From Udeniomyces pyricola (Eukaryota > Basidiomycota > Tremellomycetes > Cystofilobasidiales > Mrakiaceae), in contig BCIK01000003.1 of NCBI GenBank assembly GCA_039545295.1, positions 868,001 to 932,000 of the forward strand: DNA of 64,000 nucleotides, read 5' to 3'. Positions 1-12,000 of this stretch are shown here, one piece after another; positions within the stretch are counted from its first letter, which is position 1, and every line of letters starts with the position of its first letter. Under the pieces are notes generated by a model. The model had not been told where the DNA came from. It ran no database searches and worked only from the letters and a program-made list of their open reading frames with translations. The translations under genes and the position numbers were made by a program.

Positions 1-1392
1 TTCTTGATCTCGAGAGCTCATTCATCGTACCCTCCTTTTATTCGTCTCTTCTCTCATGTCCAATCGGGTCGTCCACACACCCGCCAGGTGCCGACCGAAT
101 GTCCTCGTTCGGCGACTTCATCGGACTGTCCCACACTGTCGATGCCGCCACTGCCCGAATCATCAACCGAGAGGTCTCGGACGGAGTCATCGCGCCCGGT
201 TACGAGCCCGAGGCCCTCGAGATCCTCCAGAAGAAGAAGGGTGGAAAGTACTGCGTTCTCCAGGTACGTCGATTTGGTCTTTGCCATCTTCTGCATACCC
301 CCTCCCCCCCCCCGGCTGTTCCCTTTGAGCATCATGCAGAGTGCTTGTGTGGCCTTCTTTACGTCAGAAAGGCTGCATGCATAACTGACGCGATCTTGGC
401 TTTCTCACCCTTTGACACGATGGTGATGAACATGATAATGGCCTCAGATGGATCCCAACTACGTCCCATCCGACATTGAGACCCGACAAGTCTACGGTAT
501 CTCTCTCCAGCAGAGGAGAAACGACGTCAAGATTGAGGCCTCGCTCTTCAAGAACATCGTTACCAAGAACAAGGAGGTTCGTTGTGGTTTTCTTTTCGCT
601 CTTTTCCTTGTCGTTGGGCCTGGGGATGTGGTCCTTCACGTTTTTGATCAATATTTGACTTACTGACGGCTAACTTTCTTCTATCTGTCTACCTCTTCCT
701 TCGATCGTTCGTCTCATTCCTTATCCTCCAGCTCACCTCGCAAGCGACCCTCGATCTTCTCGTCGCGACCATTGCCCTCAAGTACACCCAATCCAACTCG
801 GTTTGCTACGCCCTCAACGGAACTGTCATCGGTCTTGGAGCCGGTCAGCAATCCCGAATCCACTGCACCCGACTTGCCGGCGACAAGGCCGATAACTGGT
901 GGCTTAGGCACCACGAGAGGGTTCTCAGCTTGCCGTTCAAGGAGGGCACCAAGAGGGCCGATAAGGGTGCGTCGCCGTTGTCTCTAGTGTCTACCCTCTT
1001 TCTCGATCCGTCTTGGATACGTTCAAAAGCTCACGCTTGTGTTTGTTCTTGTTTATTCGTGCCTTCTAGCCAACGCCATCGACCTTTTCGTCACCGGCAC
1101 TGCTTTCAAGTCGTCTCCTTCCGAGCACGACCAATGGGCTTCCCTCTTCACTACAGTCCCCACGCCTCTGAGCGCCGAGGAGATTTCTTCGCACATGACC
1201 AAGCTCACCGGTGTCGCTTGCGGTTCCGATGCCTTCTTCCCCTTCCCCGACAACGTTCACCGAGCCAAGCGATCGGGCGTGTCGTACATTGCCGCTCCGG
1301 GAGGATCCATCATGGATAAGGCTTGCATCGAAGTCGCGGATGAGTACAACATGTGCTTCGCTCACACCGGACTTCGACTTTTCCACCACTAG
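1..1392 (+). CDS. ADE17: Bifunctional AICAR transformylase / IMP cyclohydrolase, C-terminal part (partial at left edge)
   Basis: ATIC catalyses the last two steps of de novo IMP synthesis in the cytosol: formylation of AICAR with 10-formyl-THF, then ring closure. Only the C-terminal transformylase half is here. Exons read 88-263, 448-576, 732-966 and 1070-1392, and all phases close. Hallmarks are [12 protein letters not shown], the [11 protein letters not shown] stretch, [18 protein letters not shown] with [25 protein letters not shown], and the terminal HTGLRLFHH ending in TAG at 1390-1392. This tail is the family's usual C-terminus, so the gene is complete on the right. Bases 1-87 look like the 3' end of an intron whose acceptor AG is at 86-87; the cyclohydrolase half lies outside the window. 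ADE16 and ADE17 are yeast paralogues and the symbol cannot be chosen between them. It converges with the WD40 gene at 1843. Confidence 0.95.
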
Positions 1393-1842
1393 TTTCTCTT
1401 TTCTTTTCATTCTTTCTTCGTCTTTTGTTTCGTTTCTCTCTTTTGCCTTTTTGACGTTTGGGTTCACGTATCCTTTCCTCCCCCCCCCCCTTTGTTTTTC
1501 TTTTGTCACACGTGGGCATTCATCTGTCATTCCCAACTCTCTTCAACTCGAATACGGTGACTTTCCCCTCCGTTTCCTCGCCACATATCGCCCGGACCCC
1601 AACTCAATGCTCTAGATTCGTTTTTTTTTCTTCCTTTTCTTTCTTATTCTTCTTGTATTCCATTCGTTTCCCATCTCATGAATCCAGCGATCACGGTGAA
1701 CGGGTTCCCATTCTCATCAGAAAAGCTCGGCACCGTCGCGCGAGCGTCCAAGTCGGGAAGACCTTTCAACCATGAAGATCGCAAATCAGCCACTTTAAAA
1801 AGGACAAAAAAAAAAAAGACTGCAAATCTTTGTTTTTCTCAA
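1393..1842. other. Convergent 3' intergenic region
   Basis: This stretch separates two convergently ending genes. It is T/C-rich, with a C run near 1482-1491, T runs near 1620-1628 and an A run near 1806-1817. It presumably holds both 3' UTRs. I see no further gene, RNA or repeat unit. Confidence 0.6.
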
Positions 1843-4268
1843 TTACCTCCCTGAAACTCGACCGTTGTCAGCAAGCGCATACCTCGCTACCCCTTCAGTC
1901 CCTCCGACCCATAACTCCAACCTCTTCTTCTCTCCCTTTCCACCAAGACCACCAGCAGTCTCCTCACCTGAACTACTCAACCCACCACCCGTCGTTGTCG
2001 TCGTCCTTTGGACGGCCCTAACGCGACGGATCGATTCTTCCCATCCTCCCAATTCCGCCTTGACGACCCACCCTGACTTTCCGTCCCCCATAGAGGAAGA
2101 CGATGAAGTCGTCGATGATGCGTCTCTCAGCGAAGGAAGCGAACCAGTCATCGTCGTCGTCGTCGTTGTCGTCATCGTTGGGTCCTCACTATCAAGAGAG
2201 GAAGAGGTTGTGGCTAGGGGAAGAGAAGGACCTGCCAGCCAAGGCATACCATCTTCCCCTCCTACCAAAAGCCACGCTTCGCCTCCGCCCAAAGAAGAAG
2301 AAGAAGAAGAAGAAGAAGAAGAAGGTGCAGCGAAAAAGACGAGGGAATCAATCGCTCCGGGAGATCGACGAAGTTTTGTCAGGAGACGAGTGGGTGAAGG
2401 AGACGTTGATGAGGGAGTCGAAGCCGCTGGCGGGGTAGTCGGTGAATAGACGGAGAGGATCCCGGTGGAGGAGCCTGTGCTGAGAAGACCGGTCTTCTGG
2501 TTGGAGATGCAAGATGAAAGGGACGAGGGAGAAAAGCAGGTTTCAAGAGAGAAAAGACGATTGAAAACAGAAAAAAAAAGGAAAGGAAAGAAAAGTAAAA
2601 GAGAGGTCAATCCAAAGGTGCGACGTTGCCTTGTCATCCTTCTCCTTCCCCTTTTCCCTTCTTTCTCATCCTAATCATTCTTTTCCTCCTCCTTGAACTT
2701 ACCTTTGACCAGGCAATCGCTTTGATCCCTCCTTCATTTCCCGGCTCTACGACTCTCTCCGCGATTCGAAGTTGATCGCCTTCGAGTCTGATCTCCCAAA
2801 CGCCTCCACTCTTCAATCCAACCCAACCCCTCTCCCCTCCCTCACCCTCACCCCCCTCCTTTTCTTGCTCCCCTTCGTTCTCCCAACACACACTCCATAC
2901 TTCCTCCCCGAACTGGACGGTCGAGAGGACAGCGTTATCTGCGACGCTGACGAGCTTGAGGCTTCGGTCCTTGGAGCCGGTGAGGATGCGTTTCCCGCGT
3001 CGGATGAACGCGAGGGACGTCGTGGGCCGGGTGTGAGGCGTGAGGGTTTGAGCGGGGGCGATCAAGGAAGGGGAGGAAGAAGGAGCGGAATGGATCAGGA
3101 GAGGAGTCGATAAGGTCGAGGTTATGGTTACCTAATCATCATAGCCATGAAGGGATAAAAAAAAAGGAAGGGGGGGGGGGGAAGGAAGAAACCAGGAAAG
3201 TTGGTCAACTTTGATCGTATCTCCGATGGGATTTCAAAGAAGAACCACATTATGTATATAAAACAAAGATAAAAGGAAAGAGCGAAACGGTATGTGTGCG
3301 TGTCCCCACTTGGGTTTTTCAAAACTCACCTGTCCTGAGGGAAAGAACCTAGTCTCCAAGCAATCTCCCACGCATCCCTTGAGTCTCCTCGTAGTCCCGC
3401 TGTGTTCTCCAGCGTACGTATGGAGGACAAGCGTGCCGTCATCGCCACCTAGGACCAGGTGAGGATGTGAAGATGAGACGTCAAAGGAATTGAGGTGCTT
3501 GGGAAAGTTGGGGGCCGAGACCGAAGGGCGTAAAGTCTGAAGAGATTTGAGAATCGGAGTAGGGGGGATGGCTAGGGAAGGGAAAGAAACTGAGAAAGCC
3601 TATGGAAGGGATGAAAAGAGGAAACAATACAAATGGCGTGAGGAGATGCACCGGAATGAAAAAAAAAAAACTAGGGACGGACGATCTTGATGATGACGAT
3701 GATGATGAGCAGGAAGATTGACTGCGTCTGTAGGAAAGAAGGGGTCCTTACAGCGTCGTCTTCTCCAGATCTATGCAGAATGACTCCATCTCGACCTTTC
3801 ATGACGAGATCTCCATCTTCGTCTCGACTACAATCAATCTACGAAAATTCCAAGCCCCAGGCGAAACGAACAAGAACGGAAGAGATGAGAATCGCGTCTG
3901 GAAAGGTCAGCTCCACGTCGCGTTCACTTTTGGAAAGTCCGCCTCCCCCCCCCCCCCCTCCTTCCGACCCTTTGACACGACTGATATCGCACACCAATCT
4001 ATATGAATCTCTGTCGTAGAGCATATATAATCGTCCCTTTTCTGTGTGTCATATCTTGGGTCGGGTTCATCTTGAAAACCCTCACCTTGGCATGAATGCT
4101 GTCGTGTCCCTCAAGATATGCCGAGATCCAAATATCCTCGCGCTTAACGATCGACTGCGAGACGTCCGAGATGACCTGAACGTAATCCTCTTGGATATTG
4201 ATGTATGGCAGGATGGTGTAGGCGGGATTGGGAGAGGTGTTGGGAGCAGTTTCGGAAGAGGCGGGCAT
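1843..4268 (-). CDS. RPN14: RPN14/PAAF1-like WD40 protein (proteasome regulatory-particle assembly factor)
   Basis: Rpn14/PAAF1 is a WD40 chaperone that binds the Rpt ATPases during 19S base assembly; that role is family knowledge. The start at 4268 opens an exon ending at 4086, with an N-terminal DIWISAYLEG segment. Firm later exons are 3536-3330, 3131-2703 and 2496-1843, all phase 0. They carry LNSFDVSSSHPHLVLGGDDG, the FFPSG motif typical of PAAF1, RRGKRILTGSKDRSLKLVSV, and a final blade with LELWVGGTEGVARYALAD ending in TAA at 1845-1843. The last blades are swollen by Ser, Thr and Gly runs encoded by CTT, CGT and similar triplet repeats (about 2130-2330). Exon edges between 3750 and 4085 are uncertain, because an in-frame stop near 3850 must be spliced out. 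Another WD40 family is possible, but the C-terminal match favours PAAF1. Confidence 0.72.
2275..2322. repeat. GAA-type trinucleotide repeat inside the RPN14-like coding region
   Basis: About ten GAA/GAG triplets in a row read as TTC/CTC-type codons on the gene strand, giving a serine run in the last WD40 blade region. A second triplet tract, CGT/CGA-like, lies at about 2148-2178 and gives a threonine run. Both are in frame and likely vary in length between strains. Confidence 0.75.
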
Positions 4269-4651
4269 GGTAGATGGAAGCGGTGATGGATCGAGAGTTA
4301 GTGTTAAGGAGAGCAGCTAGTAGTTGATTGACTGAGGGGTAGACAGGAGAAGACCGACAGTGCTCTACGCTCTACGGTCAATACAAGTATATATATATAC
4401 ATATACATATACATATATATATCAACAGTCGTGTCAGTCCTCATTTCTTAACTTCACTCTCGACAGCAAGACTTGGCAGACCGATTCAAGTAGAAGAGTA
4501 CATATATATGTGTCATTATTCGTAATCAATATATGCCGTCGTTCAAGCTCGTCCGTCATCTAGTAGTACGTAATCACCAAACTTCCACGTTCCTATCAAC
4601 GCGTGTCTCTCCCATCATTGTCCACTTCACTCTCCCTATATACGTTTCGCT

Positions 4652-4849
4652 CTAGAAGCCCATCGATTTCGCGGCGTCTTCCCAGTAGATCTCCTCGGCC
4701 CGAGCGAGGTCGTCGATGCTGTAGATCGCTCCGGTCCGCCTCGATCGCTTGAGGTCGTGAAGCCAAGCGCGAAGCCGAGAGGATAAGTTCTTTTTTTTTT
4801 TCCGAGTGTTCGGGCTCATGACCTGTTTGGAGTCTGTCGCGATAGACAT
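4652..4849 (-). CDS. Possible small ORF, 65 codons, no recognised family
   Basis: An open frame runs from an ATG at 4849 to TAG at 4654-4652. The middle is basic (KKKK after residue 16, from a poly-A tract) and the end is WEDAAKSMGF. The first 15 codons lie inside one arm of the local inverted repeat, and the poly-A follows directly, so the N-terminal part may be repeat sequence rather than gene. The last 40 codons look more protein-like: a mix of helical charged residues with no low-complexity bias. It could be the last exon of an eroded gene. I cannot assign a function. Confidence 0.25.
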   Translation of the reverse strand: MSIATDSKQVMSPNTRKKKKNLSSRLRAWLHDLKRSRRTGAIYSIDDLARAEEIYWEDAAKSMGF

Positions 4850-5078
4850 GTCTTCATCTCACTCATCGTACTCGACTACGTCACGATAGACTCCAACAGG
4901 TTATGAGCCCGAACACCCCACGAAACATGACATATAGGCCAGTTCTCGCATGACCCGGAGGGGGGGGGGGGGGAGGGGTGTGATGTTTCGTGGGGTGTTC
5001 GAACTTGTAACATGTTGGAGTCTGTCAAGATGTGGGCGAGTACGACGAGTGGAATGAGGAGATGTCTGTCGCGAACGG
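4804..5078. repeat. Three-copy diverged repeat with an inverted pair
   Basis: A unit beginning near GTGTTCGGGCTCAT occurs three times. Copy A is at about 4806-4850 (forward). Copy B is at about 4838-4931 (reverse). Copy C is at about 4982-5078 (forward). B and C are about 95 bp each, similar throughout, and face each other across a 50-base spacer that holds a G run. A and B share about 40 near-identical bases and could also pair. No transposase or terminal repeat is visible, so this may be a remnant of a foldback or MITE-like element. Confidence 0.7.
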
Positions 5079-5111
5079 GGTGCGAGTACGAAGGCAGCGG
5101 CAGTGACCAGA

Positions 5112-5144
5112 GATAAAGTGAGTGAGTGAGTGAGTGAGTGAGTG
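5112..5144. repeat. GTGA tetranucleotide microsatellite
   Basis: About seven consecutive GTGA/GAGT units lie in the intergenic region just right of the inverted repeat. This is a simple-sequence tract with no coding role. Confidence 0.85.
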
Positions 5145-6027
5145 ATCCGAGAGGGGCATGAGTGATGGGATGGTGATGGATGAGAGACAGAACAGAGAGA
5201 CGAACGAAAAGGAAGGTCAAGGAAGGTGCGCGCTCAAAGTAAGAACAACCAACCCATCTTAACCATCAGGCATCAGATATGATATATCAGATCCATTACC
5301 TAGCACCGGCCCTACACTTATCACCCTTCTACCACTGGCCATCCCGTACCAACAGGAATCCCCATCTAGACCCTAGGTTCCAACAGCGACCTCATGAATC
5401 AAGTGGAACCAAGGGCATCTGTGATGGTGTATAGACTGGCAGTCCAAACTCATTTCATCGATTAGATATATACTGGCAGCTTATATAGAGGTCATTTTCC
5501 ACTCATATCCATATGCATGATGCATACATGAGATCAAGAGACGTGGAGTAAGCGAGTGTTGATACAGCACTCGTTCTTCACGAGCGGGTTCGGAAAGAGA
5601 AGAAGAGAAAAGAAAAGGGTCTGATAACCACTGATGAGATAAGTTAAAGCATGCTGACGATGAATCGTGTTGGTCATATATTAAATGCGGAGTGGAGATA
5701 GCAAGGGGGAGTAGAAGTTGATCGTCAATCATGCAAACGCAAAGGAAAACAGTAAGAACTGATGAGGAAACAACAAAAAAAAAAGCACGAGAGAGAGTAT
5801 AAAGGAAAGAAAGGAACATAACAGGTTTGAACGTGGTTTCAAAGAAGGAAAAGAGAAAGAAATGCAAGTGAAAAGGGTGTGACAGAGGGCAGAAACATGG
5901 GGATTGGAACAAGAATAGCAATGTACGAGCGTGATCGAGCTTTGAGGAGACCATGGGGGAAAGAAAACATTAAGTGCAAAGAAGGGTGATGGCTTTACTA
6001 TAGAAGGGGAAAATGGGAATAGGCTCG

Positions 6028-9000
6028 TCAAGTCATACGTTCTCGAACGCCTGGTTTGATGAGAGACGAGAGAGAGCATGATGAACGGTGACACAGGAAC
6101 ACACGCAGGCAGGAATGATGGAAAGGGTGGGATACAAGAAGTGAGAGATGAATTAGTATCTCTCTTCTGATTGGTAGCATCGCGTCCGGGCAGATTGAAT
6201 GAAGAACGAAAACCAGAAACGGAGTAGTACGCCAACTCACACTCATCGACCGCCCTCAAACCGCCCATCAAGAGGTCGCGGACTCGCAAAAGATCCAGGT
6301 TTCCGAGGGTTTGGAGCTGAAGGACAAGTCTGTCCTGTTCGTGTCCTCCTGCTTCGGAAGAGGAGGGTAGGGGGTAGGTGCGAGCGGAACGGGTAGAAGG
6401 GGGAAGGAGTGACTCAAGACAAGAAAGAAGGCTTTGAGGTGTCCCTGTGACGGAGGCATCATGGACAATAACAGGGTCGTGGGCGGTTGTCTTTATGCGA
6501 TGGGCGTGGGGTTTTGGACGATCCCCGAACGAAGGCGAGGGAGGAGCGTCGTCGTTGCCGCCGTCCTCTTCATCCTCGTCTTCGTCCGATCGACCACTTG
6601 CACGATCAGAAGAGTTCGATTCTCGTCGCATGTGGGCTTGGTTTCTCCCCAACGGAGATGCACATCCGGCACTCGAGCCGGCTGTCGATGCAGGTCCCGC
6701 AGGGGAGAAGATGCTTCCTCCTCGCTGATGACCTCTCGAGTGGAGTTGACCAGTGGTCGTGGTCGCAGTGGTCCTGTGGATGTTGCGAGGAGTTGAGTTG
6801 CTCGAGGCTGATGAGAAGGGAGAGGAATGGGAGGATTGCGAAGACGATGGGACAACGAAGAGACGGCGAGCGAGAGGCGAGAAGGGGGTTGGGGCTAGGG
6901 TTGTCGCCGAAGGTGATTTGGCTTTGGCATCGTCCGTGTCACCAACATCATTGTCGACTAGGGAAAGAAAACAAGAAATACATAAATTCGTCAGATCTAA
7001 GGCCAGAAATCAAGCAATGCTGAAGACGACAGACAAGGATATAAGAGGAGAAGAAGAAGAGGAAACCCACGAGCAGTCATTTCTATGTCATCCTTGGCTT
7101 CTTCTTTTGCTGCCTCCTCCTCGCCCTCCATCGAAGCATCTGATGAGCTAACCGTATTCGGAAGCGTCGCATCTTCGTCCAACGGTCCCGCCAACGGAAC
7201 ACTACTTCCCGTGCTCTGGCTACTTCGTTTCCTACCACCTCTTCTCTCAGTCCCCACCGAGGTCGCCTCTGAATCCACGGCTGCTTCGCTATTCCCAGCC
7301 GCTTCGACGATTTGCTCGCTCTCACCCTGTTGCTGGCGAGGCGAAGGCAACACGATGGAAGTCTCGATGAGCGAGTCGACGCCAAACTTCTTCGCCCTCT
7401 CCGATTGGCGATGGGCTTTGCGGGCAGATTTGGGCGTATCGGGTTTAGGAGGGATCTGGCTTTGACCAGAGGTCGATCTTGAAGGTGAAGACATGGCGGC
7501 AGGGGTGATTCTGGTGGGAGATGGTGGATTCGGGGCTGGGCGGATCGGAAGAACCAATACGACGAAGTGAAGACATTGGAGTTTAGTCAGATAACATTAA
7601 GTAGACGCAAAATGAAACAGACTAGGCCTTACCTTGCACCTTCTCATCCTCTTTTCCTGTCCTTCCTGTGATCTCTGCTTCGCTCTCGCTATCTTTGATA
7701 CCTGCTTTACGCCGTCGACTTCCTCCATTCCCCTTGAACTTGTCTCGTGCCGCTTCGATCGACGGAACCACTGCCGATGAGGTCATGGCCGTGCGTCTCC
7801 GTTTGCTCGCTCGCTGCTCTTCCTCTTCCGTGACCGGCATGGATTCCGTCTGGTACGGTCCGCGTCCATGCAACTTATCCTCGTCGTCCTCGTCCTCGAC
7901 GATTTGAGCCGACGTTCCACCCGAAGCGGGCGATCGAAACAACCTGGGGATCCATGAGACGGCTGATTTTAGAACGGATGACGACGAGTTGGTCGAGCGA
8001 AGCTGTCGCTTTCCCACCATCGGAGATTTGATCGTCGAACTCGGCGGCATAGGAGGCTCCATGATGATGCAACTCTCGTCGTCTTCATGATCGTCTTCGT
8101 CGGTGAGATCCCCAGGTGAGGTCGCTGAGCGAGGGGGAGGGGTAGGTTGGGGAACTGGCTCAGGCAAATCGGGATTGTCGGGATCGTTCTCGAGGCATAC
8201 TGAGCTTGCTCGAGAGGCATTGAAAACGACACTTGAATGGCGTTTAGTGGATCGATCGGCTGATCGAAAACAGCGGATGAAGAGCAAGGAAAAATGAAGA
8301 AGATCAACAACCGGCATCGAGGATGTCAGCAATGCATCAGTGTTCTGGAAACGAGCCTGAAACCCGAGCCGAGATGTCATGGTCGAGCAGTTCGAGGCCG
8401 CCCAGAGGAACAGACACTTACAAGAAGCGCGACGTTTACGCTTGCTCAGTACCGTTGCGACTTCTTCAGTGGCCGATGGGACGACTGAGCCTCCTGCGAT
8501 GACGATAGCAGCCGCCGCCGCCGCCGCCGCGGTTTCCTCCTTTGATTCTTGGGTCGGCCCAGATCTGACTGGCTGCTTGTCAGAGGTCTCAACGTCGACA
8601 GTCACGGAAGGGCCGAGCGTAGATGGCTCCAGAGAGATTTGGCCGATTGTGGACGTGTCGGCATCGTAGCTGGTCTCGTCAGGTAGTCGAGAGACCTCTG
8701 AGGATTCGACCATGCTCGTAGACCGTTCCGAGTCGAGCGTCACTGGGTTTGGCAGCTGCCAGAATTGAAGGCGCAATGAAAAGAAGAGAAAAATGATGGA
8801 CAAATACGTCAATCTCAAGCATCCAATGGGAAGTGTCAGAAGCTCTAATGCATCAAAAATCATCCTTGTAAACTTACCATCTCGCCAAGCTGGGACTGCG
8901 ACTGAGATTGCGAAGCCGTCCAACCGGACGTCTCAAGCTCCAGCCCGACCGCTTTGAGTGCCTTGAGTGCCTCTTTGAGACTTTCGGGATACTCAATCTT

Positions 9001-12000
9001 TTCTACGCCCTGGAACGTGCTCAACCAGAACGACTGGAGGGCTTCGACGCACCGAGGGCCGTGAGGAGCGGTCATGGATGCGCATAGGAAGCCCGTGATC
9101 CGCTGGAGTCCCTGACTTGTTCTTGGAACTACGTAGTAGGTGTCTCCTTCTTTCGTTTGAGCGGAGCCGGCGAGGTGCGAGAGAATAGCTTCGTAGAGCA
9201 TAGCGGGCTGATAAAAAAAAAACAAGAAAGAAAGCAGGACGTAGAAAATGTATGGAAAGCATGTTGAGTTTGGATGTTGGGTTTTGTTTGAATCGAATTA
9301 ATCCGAGAAGCTCCATCGGACACAAGTACGGTTGGATTCGGAAGACAGTCGAGAGAAGTCGGTCCGGTACTCACGGCACGATCATGTGACTGCGGCGAGA
9401 GCGCTCGATGTTCATCTTTGACCCATATCAGAACGGCGGGTGCGAGGATTTCGATGGTCTTACCCATGAATCCGATTGGCAACTCGTTGAGCAGATCCGC
9501 CGTGACTTCGAGGAGCTCGACGGCACTCATCAGACCAGCGTCGGGAAGACGGTCCGACAAGGGGGCGTTGAGCTTGTAGGCGAAGATAAGAGCGTCTCGG
9601 AGGAGTTGAAGGAAGGAATCAGGCAGGTTCTTCATGCGACGAGCGAAAGCGAGTTGGATGTCGTTCGTTGGCGGTGGTGAAGAAGAAAACCGAACGGCTT
9701 TGGTGATAGATACCAAGCACTCGAGGGATCGTGTGGAAGGACTGTCCGGCGGGATGTTTAAGACCGTACGTAAGCAGAGCCAGATAACCGTCAGCGAAAG
9801 AGTCGATGCAATAAGACGCTGCAGCACCTATCAATCGAAAGGAAGAATACACTGCACTGACGATTCTGCAATCTCAGCATCCGCCAAACCTGCTGCCAGA
9901 CTCTCGACGACGGAGATGTTGGGATCCATCTGTTTGATCCGAGACCGCTCGACCGTCGTATCCAGCAAGTTCCTCCAAACGACCATCTGTTCGTCCGAGG
10001 CCTTGGCCCAAGTGGAAGGAAACCTTCGGAAGGGATCGGTGAGAAGATTCGTGAGGAGTGTGAGCGTCATCGAGGACGGTCGGATAGCGTTGACGTCAAA
10101 ACTTTGAAGCGTTTCGTCTTCAACCTCGAGGCGATCTTCGGACGATGGGACACTATCAGGGACTTGGTTCTTGGGGTAGAGGTCGGACCATTTTTGGGCT
10201 GCAATCAGAAGCGGATTCAGTCGACATTAAATGAAGTAGGAGGTAAAGGATTGGCATCAAGTGATACGAATCATCAGCTTGAATTTTTGTGCTTCAAGGA
10301 TGTCCAAGTTCCGTCTGATAGATAATACGCACATGCTAGCTGCCAAAGATCGAGCCGGAAGGCTTCCTCATCGTCTTCGTTGGCGAGTCCATCAAGATTT
10401 GTCGTCAGGTCCCCGAGAAGGTTGAACGCGAGAGGGCCCGAGACGCCCACTTCGACCAGCTTTGTGAGCAGTGAAATAAAAGCTTCCCGAGTAGCGTTAG
10501 GAGCCATGCCAAAAGAGGGGAGCTTGGTTTGTACAAGACTGGTGATGAGAATGCCTGTGGAACATGGTAGTAAAGTGAAGTGAGATGAGTTGAAAGGGAA
10601 GTCAGCATCCTCTTTGATGTCGACTCTGCAGCTAGACGAGTCGAGTAGTAGATGCAGTCAGTGACCGAGAGAAAGACGGGGAAAGCCACACGCACCGGCC
10701 GAAGTTGGATTCCCGTTCCTGCTGGCACCCAAGACCATGTTGTCCTGCAGAGGAAGCGTTTTGGACAGGGCATCTTGGCCGAGAACATCGATCGCAGCTG
10801 AAACAAGATGCTCCACGAGCCCATATCGGACCAATTCGGGAGACCATGGGTTACCAGCTGAGTGGGACTCAAAGAGCGAAAGTGGGTGGTAGGCGGAGAC
10901 TTCGGATTTGAAGATAACGTTGATGAAGCGTGTTACTTCGAGGATACCGGTGAGATACGCGTTGCAACTTTCCGTCGACTCTGAGATTGCAGGCGAGGTA
11001 CGTATGGGATGTGAAAAAGAAAATCGAGCGACAACAGAGTGTCAGGGGTCAGATCTGGAGAACTACTCATTTCACGTTTGAGCTAAAGAGGGAATGAGCA
11101 AACCTTCGAGCCGGAGTGAATCGAGAGCTGAGAGGATGTGAGACCAGATAATGGAGAGAGGACGCTATATGGTCGCACGGTTTTGTATCAGTAAGAAGAA
11201 AAAAAAATACCTAGGCAAGGGGGTTCAAACAGGATTTAGAAAAGAAAAAAAAAAAACTCACAGCGATAACCTTAACGCCACGGACTTCCTCCCACTCGAC
11301 ACTATCGACAGCTAGGAGCCCACTCATCCCGAGGAGGGCAGTCTCAAACATCTTGACGACACCGCTTGAAATTCTCGCGGCGATCCATTCCTGTGGCCAA
11401 CTTGGAACCTCTTCGATCCGAACGACGTGTGCCGAAGACGTACGAGCAAGCTCAGCCATTGCCTTTTCACGCTCCTGCATACTGACGGGGTTCGCTGAGA
11501 CAGGAGGAATGTCGGCCGAGGAGACTTCCCCTTTAAGAAACGACTCGCACAGAAGTCGCTCCACGTTCCAGTCGTTGGCTGTTGTGGCTGACGGTGTTGA
11601 GGATGGTTGTGAGGACAGCTGGGCTGTCGGGCGAAAGATTTGGTCCAAGATTGACCAGCCATATATCTTGACGGCGTCGACAGCGAGCGGGGATATAACG
11701 TCATGGAGAATCGGTTGGACAACTTCGGCGAATAGCGTCGAGAGATGAGCAAATGTGGCTTCGTCGAGCCGAGACGATGAAGCCGACGAGGACGTCGCAC
11801 CTGTAAGCGATGATGCGGTTGGAGGCGTGTTGGGAACGAGGATTTGGCCAGTGGAGGTTGTTGTCTTGAGAAGGTTGACGGCTGGATGGATTTTGCTTTT
11901 GACGGCCGCGGCTCGAGTCGAACCTCTCTTGCCCGCCTCGACGGTGGTCCCTTCCGTGACAGCCGTGATTGAATCTCCCTTGGGGATGACACCCGTGGAG

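Larger units (their letters stand above)
4269..6027. other. Intergenic region with dinucleotide, poly-G and inverted repeats
   Basis: This 1.76 kb stretch lies between the 3' end of RIF1 and the start of the RPN14-like gene, both on the minus strand. It must hold the latter's promoter and the former's 3' UTR. It contains a TA/CATA tract (about 4388-4422), a poly-G run (about 4960-4974), a GTGA tetranucleotide tract (about 5118-5143) and the inverted duplication described separately. Open frames here show no recognisable domain. Confidence 0.6.

Noticed and set aside
1865..2449. Plus-strand ORF of 194 codons with valine and glutamate runs
   Set aside because: Antisense shadow of the triplet-repeat-rich last exon of the RPN14-like gene.
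4388..4422. TA-rich tract as an origin or centromere hint
   Set aside because: It is a short microsatellite; nothing around it supports a replication or centromere function.
5481..6652. Minus-strand ORFs beyond the end of RIF1
   Set aside because: The 5' part is real RIF1 coding, but the rest is translation of its last intron and 3' region: Phe/Ser/Leu-rich without domains.
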